Source: Schistocephalus solidus (taxonomy: Eukaryota; Platyhelminthes; Cestoda; Diphyllobothriidea; Diphyllobothriidae). Taken from it: DNA of 64,000 nt. The translations under genes and the position numbers were made by a program. The notes below the pieces were generated by a model that saw only the letters and a list, made by a program, of their open reading frames with translations, searched no databases and had not been told where the DNA came from. Positions 37,011 to 49,036 of this stretch are shown here, piece by piece; within the stretch, counting starts at the first letter, position 1, and every line of letters begins with the position of its first letter. The stretch is taken from NCBI GenBank assembly GCA_017591395.1, contig WEDG01005044.1, positions 148,029 to 212,028 on the forward strand. The letters run 5' to 3'.

Positions 37011-37964
37011 CTGATCAGTAAACACCCCTCTATCACAGTTAATCGTATAGCAACTGTCAAGAATACAGACCCGTGAATCAGTTGTAGACCGTTGCACCGT
37101 TTACCGCTCACTTACGAAGGCAAATTGTTGGAATCTCATGTCATGCAAACACGGTGTTGGGTTCCGTTGTTGCAGCCAAGTCAGCTTGCTTATTGACTGG
37201 ATCAACAGTCACTGCTATTGCGGGTTGCTTTTGGCCTTGTGGACGCTTCGGCGACGTAATTTTCACGATGATGGGATTGTCCTTTTCTCTGGACGTTAGT
37301 TGTTGGCTTCGCGAGAGCTTGATCGCCTGCGCCATTAGCCCTGTCTGAACTCGTTTGCGCCCTGTGCTTAATGGTTGGTAGACGGAACACAGGTTCCTGG
37401 CTTGAGTAAGTGTGTCGGTCCAGGGCCAATCTAGCCATCTTGTGAGCGGCTAGACCCACTACACTCGTTTCTTGCTGCTGTATGCAGCCTTCGAACTGAG
37501 ACAGCTTATCCTAACAATGGATGGCAAGCTGATGTCCACGCAAGCTTGTATCGTGGCATTTTCTCGTTTCACCAACACACCAGGCATAACAATATTGGCA
37601 GTGCATGCTCAAGACTATATCAGGTTTCTCTGTCACTGTTAGTAGGTATTTTTGCTCGTGCTTTACTATCTGGTTGTGAATTCAGCCGTTAGAGCTGCGT
37701 CCATCTTTAAAGGTGTCAGGGTTCTTGCGTCGCCTCAGAAATATCTTTTTTTCCGATAGGGAATCGTAAGCTCAAACCTCGGTTTTCTTTCGTTCGATCG
37801 CTCACAGTGAGGCTTCCTGAGACACTTGTATATAAGGGACTTCGCATGGCCTATTGCTCCATAGTATAGTACCACTTCTCTTTAACAAAAATCGAATGAT
37901 TTTCATATTATGTCAATCTACTGGCTTGACTGAAAAGACCGTCCTTCTTTTGCATCACCAATAG

Positions 37965-38159
37965 CAAGCACTGCAGCAACAGATCGCCAACCTTCAGCAG
38001 AGCCTTCATGAAGCCGGAATGAACAGTGATCGCCTGCAGAAGGAAGTACGTCAGTCGTCCACACGGATTCAGGACCTGACACGTCAGTTGAGGGAGACGC
38101 AGGCCAACTGCGACTCTATTGCCAGTCAGCGTGACAGCCTGCAGGCCAGAATCGAGCAG
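37965..38159 (+). CDS. coiled-coil protein, visible exon 10 (65 codons)
   Basis: Acceptor TTTTGCATCACCAATAG, donor GTAAGG. Translation begins QALQQQIANLQQSLHEAGMN and ends SIASQRDSLQARIEQ; phase 0, Gln-rich coiled coil. A second AG twelve bases in (CACTGCAG) could serve as an alternative acceptor that would drop four residues in frame. I chose the upstream site because it keeps the heptad register with the previous exon's QQFLIQQ end. Confidence 0.85.
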
Positions 38160-38859
38160 GTAAGGCGACCCTCATTCTGCCCCGCGCTTGACCCATTTAT
38201 CAACCAATGGTTGTAGATGTGATGAGCAAAATCGGCAATCAAGCAAGTAAATCAACTAGATTTTAAATGATATTATCACTTCAGAGGGAGGGCTCACTGA
38301 AGTTCCACTTCCACGGGAGGTTGCTCGAATCTTTTACGGATTCAGTTTAGCAGTAGTGAGTCTTCTTAAACGAAGTAATTTATGTGCTGACACAGCAGCA
38401 GAATATTTCATGTGCAGTTACGCCTTTCAAGTCCCCCCGGAAGCCTCTGGTTTTGATCCGTCGTGCACAAAGTATGTTAAAGTTTCTAATCAGATAGGTG
38501 AATCGGGTACCTTTTCTAAGGACATTTACGGGCATATGCATAGAATTGGAAGTCTTGAATGAACATTTCTCGATAAATTGTTGTTAGCAAGCTGAATTAC
38601 TTCAACTGCTACTTGATTGAGGGCCTGATCGGCCATAATTTAAAGTCCCCGGCTTTGGCTGCTAACTCAGTTATATTTGGCCATATCGGCTTTTTTTTCG
38701 ATACTAACTGTTCATCACTTTAGCAAGAAACTCTGCATACTTAAGACCAAACCTATGGAGCGTGCTCATTCCAGAGTTCAGCTCGGTGGTGTCGGAAGTC
38801 GCTCATATCAGTTTGGTTGGGCAAACTGTGAAGTCAAGGTAATAATAGGCGTTCACCCG

Positions 38860-39495
38860 GACGTGCTTATTCGGTGTCTGACGTTCCGGGTCGTTGTTTC
38901 GTCTACCCATCTTCAGAGAGTGGAGTTATGTTCACTGCTCTCATTATATGCCACTCTAGGCCTTGTGTCTGTTGGATAGCCTGTCTGGCTGCGTCGGACC
39001 TGCATCCCACCGTAGCCGATGTCGCCATCGCCGCTCCCGCTAATCGGCCGGCCTTTCACCACCGCTTGTTCCATCCCCGTCCTCGTTGGAAGCAGAAATG
39101 ACTGGCGGCCCCGATTGTTCTACGCCCTGGCAGTTGATTGAGCGCTCGGTTGATAACCAGACTTATTTTATCTGCCTTGACGTGTGATCCTCGCCTCAGC
39201 CCACGATTTCAACGGCGTCCAAGTTGAAGACGCGGCCTATCTGCGCAGCATGGATTGCCACCTTTGACTTTGGGTCCAAACTTCGTATAGCCAACTGATG
39301 CTCGTGCATTCACGCTTGCAGCTGTCGGTCGGTTTATCCAACATAGTTGAACATACCGCAGCTACACTGAAGTCGATAGATGACGGCCAACTTCTCCCGC
39401 TTAGTGATAGGGTCTTTTGGCCGCATCACTTGTTTAGGGATTGTCGAGGTAGGCCTGTTAGCAACTCCTATTCCGAGAGGCGTGATGTAGCGGCG
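38860..39495 (-). mobile_element. Penelope-like element, 3' end (GIY-YIG tail plus 3' flank)
   Basis: Reading leftwards on the minus strand, 39490-39334 gives GIGVANRPTSTIPKQVMRPK, DPITKREK and AVIYRLQCSCGMFNYVG. The next part gives LDPKSKVAIHAAQIGRVFNL, DAVEIVG, GEDHTSRQIK and a serine/asparagine end near 39120. 38860-39100 is its 3' noncoding part, also seen at 51360-51600. Stops interrupt the frame. Confidence 0.7.
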
Positions 39496-39695
39496 ATGGT
39501 GACATAGGCTACGGCGAGATGCGGGTCCGATGCAGCCAGACAGGCGATCCAACATGTACGAGGCAAAGAGTGGCAGAAAATGGGAGCAGTGAACATGACT
39601 CGACCGTCTCTGAAGATGGGTAGACCAAACAACTACCCGAAACGTCAGACACGTAATAAACACCTCTCGGTGAATGCCCCTTCTTCCTTTGACGT
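39496..39695 (+). repeat. inverted copy of the Penelope 3' flank
   Basis: The reverse complement of this stretch (GTGTCTGACGTTTCGGGTAG, CTACCCATCTTCAGAGACGG, TGGATCGCCTGTCTGGCTGC) closely matches the plus strand of 38870-39010. The same roughly 200 bp therefore lie on both sides of the coding remnant in opposite directions. Confidence 0.7.
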
Positions 39696-40796
39696 ACCAC
39701 GTGGGGATTTCATTTTCACCATTATTATCATATTACGCGCAAAAGGAGTACCTGTAGCAAGGGGCAGGGTGAGATGTTCAGTAATTCAACTCAATCCAAC
39801 CAGTGTCTTCCAATCAAATCGCAAGTACTCTGCGACATTGGGAATGCGTTCCCCTGGGCCATGCAAATGACAGCTGGAAAAATTAAGCTCAACCGAGCAA
39901 GTGCGAAGTGTTTCGTGGGATGACTAGAGATTTATTGTAGATACCAATTCACACAAAAACACTCTCGACTGACTAGGACGTCCAAGTTATCCCACTATTT
40001 AGCCAGGGCTTTTAAGAGCACATATTTTTTCTAGCAAGGAAAATGCGTACAGTAGCCAACGTCATTCTGTGCCAATTCCCATGCCCCAGCCCACTTTCCG
40101 AGCCGTTCCGTCGTCTGGTACGGGGGGCGGACGCAGTGCCCGACATCGCCACACTTTAGACACGCATTCGCCCGCAGAATCTGTGTCCAGAGCAGTTAAT
40201 TTGTTTGATTGGTTTAACTGCGAGTTTACCACCACTCACGTTTCTTCTATGTTTGCTTTTTCTAAAGCGATTTTTCCGCATTTGTCCATTGAACCCGTAT
40301 TCTGTTTTGTCAGCATCAAATATAATTTTCGCCGTCTGAATTTCAACCGTTGCCTTTTACATGGACAGTAGCAACACTGCCGCTTGACCATTAACTTACC
40401 TGGAGATTGTCCGAAATTATTGCTCCTGAGAGTACACGCAAGGTCTCTCCGTGAGTTTGCACTAGATATTACCCAAATGCCTCGAAGAAAGACTCAGTTG
40501 CCGTTCAGTTTTCCTTATTTTTGACATATCCAATCAACGCTTCACAATGAGCCCGGGTCACAAACCACGTGGAACCCCGTGATTTTTTATATCTGCTAGC
40601 TCCATACCAGCAGTATGCGATATTTTGAAGTAACGAACTAGCCGGGTATAAGTGGTGCACGACATAAAAGTAACCAAATCCCGTAAAATACGCGTAGTAG
40701 TGGACTGTGTTTTTGGCCCAATGTGAGCAGAAGTGCTGTGAAGTTCCGTTCAAATATTTTTGCGTTAAAAACTCGAGTGTTAACTATGGTAAGTAG

Positions 40797-41068
40797 GCAC
40801 TCACCGACAAGTTACAGGACTCACGCGTCCCGTTGTGTCTTGAGGCTCACTCTCGAGCCCCGCCAGCAGCCGTATAGCGGATAATGATATAGGCAGAATA
40901 ACATGTTCGAAAAAGACTAGGGAGACTGGAAGGGCCATTTCTGGGTAGAGCGTTGTGCGTCTAATCAACAGGTCACGAGTTCGAGCCTCGGGTGTCACGA
41001 CACCTGGCTGGCTGATGACGGCTACTAAGCCAGCGATGGTCATTGCAGTTTCCCTTGTCTTTGTCGTT
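40797..41068. repeat. SINE family A with one half inverted
   Basis: 40797-40950 is the complement of the tail and second half (CAGGACTCACGCGTCCCGTT, CTCGAGCCCCGCCAGCAGCC, GGGAGACTGGAAGGGCC). At about 40947 the direction flips and the tRNA head and first half run forward (TAGAGCGTTGTGCGTCTAAT, GGTCACGAGTTCGAGCCTCG, GACTGGCTG-like GGCTGGCTGATGACGG). Together they make about one element. Confidence 0.65.
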
Positions 41069-41551
41069 CAGGTTATACTACCAGAGTATTTCTTTCCTGC
41101 CTTGTTTTACTGAGCTGAGCTGGGACCTATATTACTGCGACCATGTTCGCTTAAATACGACTTGCTTATGAAACTGCATCTAACCTTTACAAGCCAGAGA
41201 ATAGTTATTCGAACCCCAAAATAGTGTTCTCGTAACAGTAATCAAGAACTCTTTTCAAAGTCTGTAGGTTGCATTGAATGGGCTAAATCCCTGCCCACAG
41301 TTTTCAGATATTACCGCTTAAACTTAATTCCCACAGCGTGACTGCTACTTTCTTCCCGCTCATAAAGCTGGCAGGTATTTAGTAGCATCGTAAAAACGAT
41401 TTTACTTTCGGAGGAAACTAATCCTATTGGCAGGGGAGGATGGAGGGTCTTAAATTCCAGTTGTTCAATGCACCTGGAAAGAAGATGCTCTCAATATGAG
41501 TAACCATCTGGCGCACAGTTATTCCACATTCTTTGTACGCTTTAGTTGCAG

Positions 41552-41857
41552 CAGTCCGGGGTACGTTCCGGCGGTTCGGTCTACAGTGGGCGACCCGCAT
41601 CTGTGGCAGCGGGCTACTCCGACCTCATATCGAGTACAACTAACACGATTCAGCTGTCGCGAGAGCTAGATAGGTTACATCGGGAACAGGAGAGCATGCG
41701 AAACCAGCTGGATTCGGCGGAACGCAGTACGCGTGGCTTCAAAACGGAAGCAGAAAACGCGCGCGCCGAGGTTACCCGATTGAAAGAGGAACTACAACAG
41801 CAGAAGGATATGCTCAGCGAATTACAGGAGAATCTGGAATCGCGTGAGGAGGAGATG
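41552..41857 (+). CDS. coiled-coil protein, visible exon 11 (102 codons, largest)
   Basis: Acceptor TACGCTTTAGTTGCAG, donor GTGAGT. It opens with a flexible region QSGVRSGGSVYSGRPASVAA followed by GYSDLISSTTNT. It then forms a long helix from IQLSRELDRLHREQESMRNQ through ENARAEVTRLKEELQQQKDM to ENLESREEEM. Phase 0. The Ser/Gly-rich start could be a modification or binding linker. The AEVTRLKEEL block loosely recalls AEVDRLLEIL of ELKS/ERC. It is the exon most useful for a database search because of its length. Confidence 0.88.
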
Positions 41858-42935
41858 GTGAGTCTTTTTAGTGTTCGAATCCATTTCTTACGGACGTTGA
41901 AGTCTAACCTTTTTAATGATAACCATTGTCAATGAAGACGATGGTCAAGGATAGAACGTCTCATGAATCAGTTATGTCATTAGTCTTGCGATTTAAATCT
42001 TTGTCATTCAACTCCAAACGCTACATGCCGACTTGCCAGCTAAAGCTTTGTCGGATGTGATCGGGGTGGTGCTCATTCGCGTATCAGTAGAGCGCTGATA
42101 TTTAGCTTGATTTCAACGAGTGACTCAAATGGTAGAGCAGTTGGCTTGAATTCGAAGCTCTGGACAGCACATTCTGAATATGGAGACACGTTTGCTAGCA
42201 GGTGACTGAGCAAGAAATCATTTTTTTCAGCTCCCCTTGTGTTTGTGGGCAACAAGCCCTCCTCATTTATCATTCACCCCTTTGAGTCTGCTAGCGTGGG
42301 CTCCCGATTTCAGAATCAAGCACAATATAAACGTAACTCACGGACGTAAAGTTCACCTGAGGGATTTGTGCGTCATTTGTATACATCGAAATAATCCTAC
42401 CTGAACGTAGGCTACAAATGTAAGGCCATTACAAAGCACGAGTGCCGCAGATGGGACAGGTTGTCGATCCTTGGCTAAGTTGTGGTCTGCCGTTGACCAA
42501 TAGACCGTCCAATTCTGATCAAACAAACGAGCATTGATGGTGTTCTGGTAAGTGAGAAAGACATTGCGTTGTATTTGTGAGATACGCTTTTTACAATAAA
42601 ATCTTTGAATAAGGCGAAAGCGAAACAATACGCAGAATTTACTGACTTCATGCAATTTCATGACCTCTTATTCATCTGCGTACGGTCATTGCCTATATTA
42701 GAAAGACGAAATAAAATTTCTAATTAAACGTCGACCTAGAGGGCGAAAATGTTCTTGGTAGACAAAGCAGTTAAATTTTGGCATGGTGATGGGGCAAGGG
42801 GGAGATTTAAGTAAGCAAGCCAGTTCAGATTACAGTGAGAGCATGCCAAGCGTGATTGCAACTAAACCGCGCGGGACAGCCGTTAGTCATGCAGGGAGGG
42901 GAGTGGGAGCACGGCAGGGGCATGATTATCGATCG

Positions 42936-43220
42936 TTACCACGGCAATGAGAGGTTGATCACATGATTCAGCTGCCGACAGTCCTGGTTTTCTTCTCCGT
43001 TTGCAGTGGCCTCTGCAAAGCGCAGAAGACGCCCAGTCGTCACCCGAAGTACGACCTTAAATGCAACCCTTGAGTCCACCGTAGGGCCAGTGTCCATCAG
43101 GTGCATCATAACTGAACTCTTGGGTACCTTATTATCCGCGCTTAACAGCCACTTCGGCATATGTTCAGCTGATCGAGTTACCAACTGCCTTTGCGTGCGC
43201 TCAATGTATTTGCATCCGCA
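42936..43220 (-). mobile_element. Penelope-type GIY-YIG end fragment, different lineage
   Basis: The minus strand reads YIERTQRQLVTRSAEHMPKW, then SSVMMHLMDTGPTVDSRVAF, a basic stretch and INLSLPW. This is the C-terminal arrangement (YxGRTQR, EH-PKWL, HL-DTGHTVD, SLPW) of some retroelement GIY-YIG nucleases. It differs from the VVYRI-type copies at 14.7, 21.1 and 39.3 kb, so it is probably a second Penelope lineage. Confidence 0.5.
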
Positions 43221-45070
43221 ACTACATTGGTTATTTAATAGATGTAATTTTTTTACTTCACTCCCGAATTACGCTACATTTGTTCCTGGCACAGTCAGAA
43301 AAAAACCGTTTGAAACACTAATTTTTGAAATCCAACCTTTTGAAAGACAAGCTGTGAATCATTTAAAAACCACCGAAAAATCAGTTAAGAACGTTAAATT
43401 CGTGCCACTGTAACATTAATCACCCGCTGAAATTTCGCTTCAAATGGGGCAATGCACAGTTTCTCCGTGAATGGAAGGGAAGGGAAGGCTGAGTAAGCTA
43501 CATAAACCTCTGTAAAACACTACGGTCGACTTTTGAAAGTAGGTTCAGCGAAGTGGAATCAAAAAAGTATCGTTTTGCAAGCAAATGTCTGGACGAACTC
43601 TGTCTAAAAGGTGAAGAACAAATTGTCTAAGTAGATAATAAAAAAGGTGTTTAGAAACGGAATTTAAAAACCTGTAGTTCAAAACAGAGGATGCGTTTTC
43701 ACTCTGCAGATAACCAGAAGGATAACCAAAAGGTAAAATTGAATTTGTATTCTTTTGTGCCCTATAAACAGGATTCTTGACAAAGTGGCTAAATTTGGGC
43801 TGTACGATAGGCTGATTTGTTGTGTCAGCGCAATAAGCTGCCAATTAGGCGCCGATTGAGGATTCTGGAAGACCCACCGGCACTGTAAGATACGTATGTA
43901 GCCGCTAGCCGGAGTGGATGATACTGCATGCAAAGCAACGAGATTACCGTAAGACAAGTAGCCTCGCCTGGCCACCCCTGGAGGGACCTGCTTACTGCGC
44001 ATCCACCGAAGTCGTCTTATCTGGCATAAACATTTGCTTCTAGCCTAGCTCATTAGGCCGAAGATAGGTTTCACGGGTAAATGGTTATTTTAGCGCTGTT
44101 TGTTTCAACGTTCTCTCAGTTTCACCGATTATTTCGCGTCCTCCTCTCCACAAAGTGGAGCAAACTTATTCAGACTGCGAATGGCAGGCACAGTATCCGC
44201 CTACTGTGCTTATTCTTAAAGTACTCATTTTGTGGAAAGGGAATTTTTGGTAATTTTGCGTTATCTCACTACTCTGCATATTTTTGTTGCAAATTCTGCA
44301 TCTTAAGTAGTGCGCGCTAATTTAGAAACCTAAAGTTTGACACATGACCTTGAGAAAGTTGTATAAATCGACTAGAGGTTTTCAAACCTCACTCTCCAGG
44401 TACCAACTCATCGGATTACTCATCAAAAGTATACTAAAATTACTTGAAATGCACATTTTGTGGCTAGGCGTATACTCTCATCCTATTTCCGCTTACTTTC
44501 GATAAATGGAAATAATATGTACCAAAAAGATAATTGCGACGGAAACTATGCGGGGCAGCATTTAACCAGGAATATTGCGTTTCTTCTTTAGCTATGCACG
44601 AAAACAGCATAGTGAGCTCATATTTCAAGTTTAGCAGACGCCGATGGCTTTTATATTCTGAAAATAAAAGCTGCGGGGACAGCACTTACACCAATAGTTA
44701 TATGATCTTCGGATGCAGATTCTTCTGCGGAATCTTTCTGTCCTGGGCGGGAGTTTTAGGGCTTTGAAAAGGTTCACCGTGTAGATACGATCTTTCAAAG
44801 TCTACTGAGCACGGGACTTTAGTGGATTTTGTCTTAAAGATCAGAAAATCAGGCCCCAGGAAGCAGGCGTAGATGTACTTTAGGAGCTAGCTGAGTTTTC
44901 AGCTGCTTCGTAGAAGTATGCGGACGCCGAGGCCCCATGTAAACATTTATTCCAAGTGACCGTACTTGAACGCTTACCAGTTCTGAGCTGTGTCACTTAC
45001 CCGTGCATTTGAAGAATTTACTAACTCTTCTGATGCCGCACAGATTTGAATAATTTATTTCACGCATTTG

Positions 45071-45480
45071 TGAAAACCTCGGCAGCCTCGGTGAGATTTT
45101 AATCCACGCCAGCAAGGAGAAGGCTTTAGTACAACCAACGCCCGAGTCAACTGAGCTACGAGCCCCCACCGGGAACTGTGAGCTTCATCACACTTGGGTC
45201 AATTTACCCGCACAGTATACTGCAAGTATTGAATCCACCAATTCTGTTATAGTAAACTGACTACCCCAAGCAGTATTTCATAAGCAATCAATCTAGAATC
45301 CACCAGATGACGACCAGGCACAATTAATTAGATGAGGATGCTGGCAGCTTTTAATAATTCATGTGATCCACTTGTGAAAAACTCGGTGGCCTCAGTGGGA
45401 TTTGAACACACGCCAGTACAGAAAACGCTCTAGCTAACTGAGCTACTCATGTTCGTCTCAAGAAGATTGTGCGCAACCCA
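45071..45480 (-). repeat. tRNA-derived repeat family B, head-to-tail dimer (period 304)
   Basis: The first unit starts TGAAAACCTCGGCAGCCTCG at 45071 and includes CCACGCCAGCAAGGAGAAGG and GAGCTACGAGCCC. The second starts TGAAAAACTCGGTGGCCTC at 45375 and repeats the tRNA-like part (GGGATTTGAACACACGCCAG, AACTGAGCTACTC) before being cut off. The body between them has the family segments ACACTTGGGTCAATTTACCC, CCAAGCAGTATTTCATAAGC and CCACTTG. Confidence 0.75.
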
Positions 45481-45997
45481 GTTATCCTACTGTAGATGTT
45501 TAAAGTTTGGGACTGTGAATGTTCTTTCTCTAGGAAAATTGCTCAGGGTGGCTAGATGAGAAGACTATTATGCGAAGAACATAGGGAGGCACTAGTGCTG
45601 TACATAACTGGGCTCAAACTATGGGCATTCCGTTGGTTTTTATTCGTGTGTAATTACAAACTGCCGGGCATTGTTAGATAAAATGTGCCTGATTCCATTA
45701 GATGAATTCCGAGTCTAGTTTTCCCCTCAACCATATCTTGTCGAATTCTACGTAGGAGACACTGAGGCTGTTAGAGTCAGTAGTAAGGTGAATCACAAGT
45801 GGTATCATTGGTACACACCCTTTTGGGCGCGTGCTTCATCACATAAATCACGTCCCGTGACGTGCCAGAAATGTTTGGTACCGCTTCTAGATGCTAGAGA
45901 AGCGATTACATATTATCCAGGTCCAAATTGGTTACGCCATTTTTCTCAATTTGCTTCTTGCTTTTCCCCCGAAAAATAAGTATTTACTGTCCTTCAG

Positions 45998-46102
45998 TCA
46001 AAGCGGACGAAATTTGAAACAGAAAAACTCAAGAAACAGCAGCAGGACCTGACAAATCAGATTGCAAATCTACAGAAACAAGTCTCTGCCAAGGAGAATT
46101 TG
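45998..46102 (+). CDS. coiled-coil protein, visible exon 12 (35 codons)
   Basis: Acceptor TACTGTCCTTCAG, donor GTGAGT. Translation SKRTKFETEKLKKQQQDLTN followed by QIANLQKQVSAKENL, phase 0, exactly five heptads. It repeats the QIANLQ phrase of exon 10 (QQIANLQQ), suggesting an internal duplication within the Gln-rich coiled coil. Confidence 0.85.
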
Positions 46103-46232
46103 GTGAGTCCGAAGGAGCATTTATTTTCCATTTTTGAATAATTCTTATCATAAATCCGTCCTGGAGACAAAAATTAGAAATTGTGGATTGTCCGGACATT
46201 CACAAGTAGAGTATCAAAGGAAAAATGTTGAG

Positions 46233-46478
46233 TGTTTGATTTCTAATCAACAGGTTTCGAGCATGGCCTCGGTTGGTGCACCACCTAGGTTTGTACATGG
46301 CTAGCTAACAACGGCTTATGTGATATAAATGGCTACTCCAGATTCCCTTGTCTTTTTCGGTACTCTTATTTTTACCATAATACGAGCCGCTATGTGTATG
46401 CTGGCGGGACTTGGGAATGAGCCCTAAGGCAGAGCAGGACGAGTGAGTTCCGTAACCGATCGGTGAGCACCCATCCAT
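46233..46478 (+). repeat. SINE family A, forward copy lacking the very 5' end
   Basis: It begins in the anticodon region (TTCTAATCAACAGG) and continues GGTTGGTGCACCACC, GACTCC-like CTACTCCAGATTCCCTTGTC, GCTGGCGGGACTTGGG, GGACGAGTGAGTTCCGTAAC and CGATCGGTGAGC. Confidence 0.7.
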
Positions 46479-46674
46479 CAGTACTAGTATGGTTAACGAT
46501 GGTATGGTAAACGATCGGTCTGCCCACCTTCGGAAAGGCAATATTCCAGTTTGATAAATTCTTTCCGAAAAGATTTTTGCCCGGTCTCTACTGTAGGAGA
46601 TAGAGATCAGATCGATTTTTCGTGTTTGACCTATAAATGCGTACCTGTCCGTGGGCACCTTTTTTTCCCAGGTG

Positions 46675-46860
46675 TCACTGCAGTCTGACTCTCAAACCAC
46701 CAATCGGCACTCAATACAAACGCACATTTGGCTGCCTGTGAGATCTGAATGCGCTTGTCAGCTGGAAACCTTCCAAGGCCCGGCGTTGAGTGTAGCTTAA
46801 TCGCCTTAGGCTCAGATCACAAATGCTGCAGAGGAGCCACACGTAAAAGGCTTCGAGGAT
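46675..46860 (-). repeat. family C repeat, 5' part
   Basis: The complement of GTCAGCTGGAAACCTTCCAA and CTGCAGTCTGACTCTCAAAC matches 13728-13835 (GGCTTGGAAGGTTGCCAACT, GAGAGTCAGGCTGCA). Confidence 0.5.
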
Positions 46861-48082
46861 CACGCTTCCCACTTACATGAGAGATTTCGTTTATGAGCAC
46901 ATGTTGTACAAATCATCTGGATAAACTCGTATGGTCACATGAGTATGAATGGGAACTGTCGCATTTCCAGGTAGCTGTGGGTCTACACAACAACACCAGT
47001 ATTCACATAGTGGCTGCAATCAGGAATCGCGGAGCTTTTGCCATCAAATACAGTGAATTTAAATGGCTATTTCTTATTTATTCGCTGGAATTATTAAGTG
47101 ATACCTCAATCTAAGACTGCACACACGATGTCCTAACTTCGAGGCGGTTGGGCCTCGAGCAACAGTCCCAGCACCGCACTGACGCTACAGGCATAGGGTA
47201 CACCAGTGTATGGGGCAAAGCAATTCGGTACTGGGCTTTGGTTGGAAAATAACAATTGATGTAGACGAAGAAGAGGTTAAATTTCGCATGGATCTTCCCA
47301 CCGCTCTCCGATTTATTGCTCTGCGAATGGGCCGGCAGCGAGTAACCTCTTAGGATGTGGCTTAGCAGACTGGAATAAAACAGCTCTTGCTCATAGGTCG
47401 AAGAGCGTGCTAAGGTTTCTGGTTTGTCCGAAGGCTTGCGCGTTTGTGCCGAAAATTTTGAAGCAAAAGACATGGAATAGAAACATTTTATGCTACGATT
47501 CCAAAGCATTCTCTAAAATCATAAACTAGCAAAGAAACAGCCTCCGTCCGCGGTGACGCCCCACTCGTAAAACCCCTATCACCAACATTCCCGTTTCATA
47601 CTAAGGGGACTTACATAGCCTATGGTTGCCGAAATATCTTCTGCAAGCAGAAAGGCGTCACTGAGACTTGATAGCTTTCAGGCCTATATTCGGTGCCCGT
47701 AAACCGGACTTATACCAAAATATATATTAACAAATACCCATCCTCAAAAGATGGTAAATTGTTTGTGTATTTTGCTTTGCTGAACTTTTACTTGGCACGT
47801 TAAAATATTAAAGGAGTTGCCGATATAGCCACGGATAAAGTGACAGAATTGATTCGGGGCTTTCCGGCCTTCACTGGGTCATCAATAGCTGCGGCAACCA
47901 TTTTTTTCCTAGAGGGTGATCGGGGTTATTGGTGACGGAAAGAAGGCAAAATAAACCCGAAGCAATTCAGCCGTCATGCCCTCTATTATCTTCCCTTGGC
48001 TGAGTTCTATCTGGCTGGCGGTGATTGTCAGTCCATGACCACCCATACGGTGTTAGGGAATATGTTTATTTTCATTCGTTGA

Positions 48083-48578
<496 letters not shown>

Positions 48579-48594
48579 ATTATCGTGTTAATTG

Positions 48595-48795
48595 TACGGT
48601 TTAGGTCTTTGGGAGGGCTAGGTTAAAATTAAGATTGTAGTTTAGTTTTATCTTAGAGGGATTGTTAGCGTAAAGACACGGGTATATTTATCTGTCCTGA
48701 AATTTACTGTAAGGCTATATATTTAAGGCGGGCGGAACGATTCCTATTCCTGTGTCCTGTTGATGCGTCCACAGAAAGCAATCCCTACTGAACAT
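48595..48795 (+). repeat. relic of the telomere-like MITE family, right part
   Basis: GGTTTAGGTCTTTGGG, GGGCTAGGTTAAAATTAAG, GACACGGGTATATTTATCTG, CCTGAAATTTACTGTAAGGC and CTATTCCTGTGTCCTG follow the order of 24940-25055. The end reads AAGCAATCCCTACT, matching the right inverted repeat. Confidence 0.6.
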
Positions 48796-49036
48796 TTTTC
48801 CGAGTCCATAGGCATCCCATTAATACCAAAATGCCGGAACACGTGGATGCATGATTTTTTGGTGATCCGCTATCAAACTTCCTAAAAACTACCCTGCTAA
48901 CTACTTCACGCTCGAATTCTGAACCCGCTTAAAAGCAGTCACCGATTAACGGCAAATGCAGTTGAATTTCAAAGTGACCAAAAGTCAGGAGGTTTATCAA
49001 ACGCATTTGTTTAAAATTGATCGTGGGAGTGTGTTT

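Larger units (their letters stand above)
32119..37964. other. intron with a hairpin, a non-LTR tail, a family C copy and SINE pieces
   Basis: 32119-33890 holds nothing recognised. 37040-37960 includes minus-strand open frames (37141-37459) of unknown nature. One reads AQAIKLSRSQQLTSREKDNP, with no recognisable domain; they may derive from another retroelement. Confidence 0.45.
38160..41551. other. intron with a Penelope remnant flanked by inverted sequence and a SINE
   Basis: 38160-38850, 39710-40790 and 41070-41550 hold nothing recognised; the elements between are listed separately. Confidence 0.5.
41858..45997. other. intron with decayed SINEs and a Penelope end
   Basis: Around 42117-42260 a tRNA-like block (GTGACTCAAATGGTAGAGCA) and CTCCCCTTGTGTTTGTGGGC suggest a very old SINE-A. 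43220-45060 holds nothing recognised. The rest is listed separately. Confidence 0.45.
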
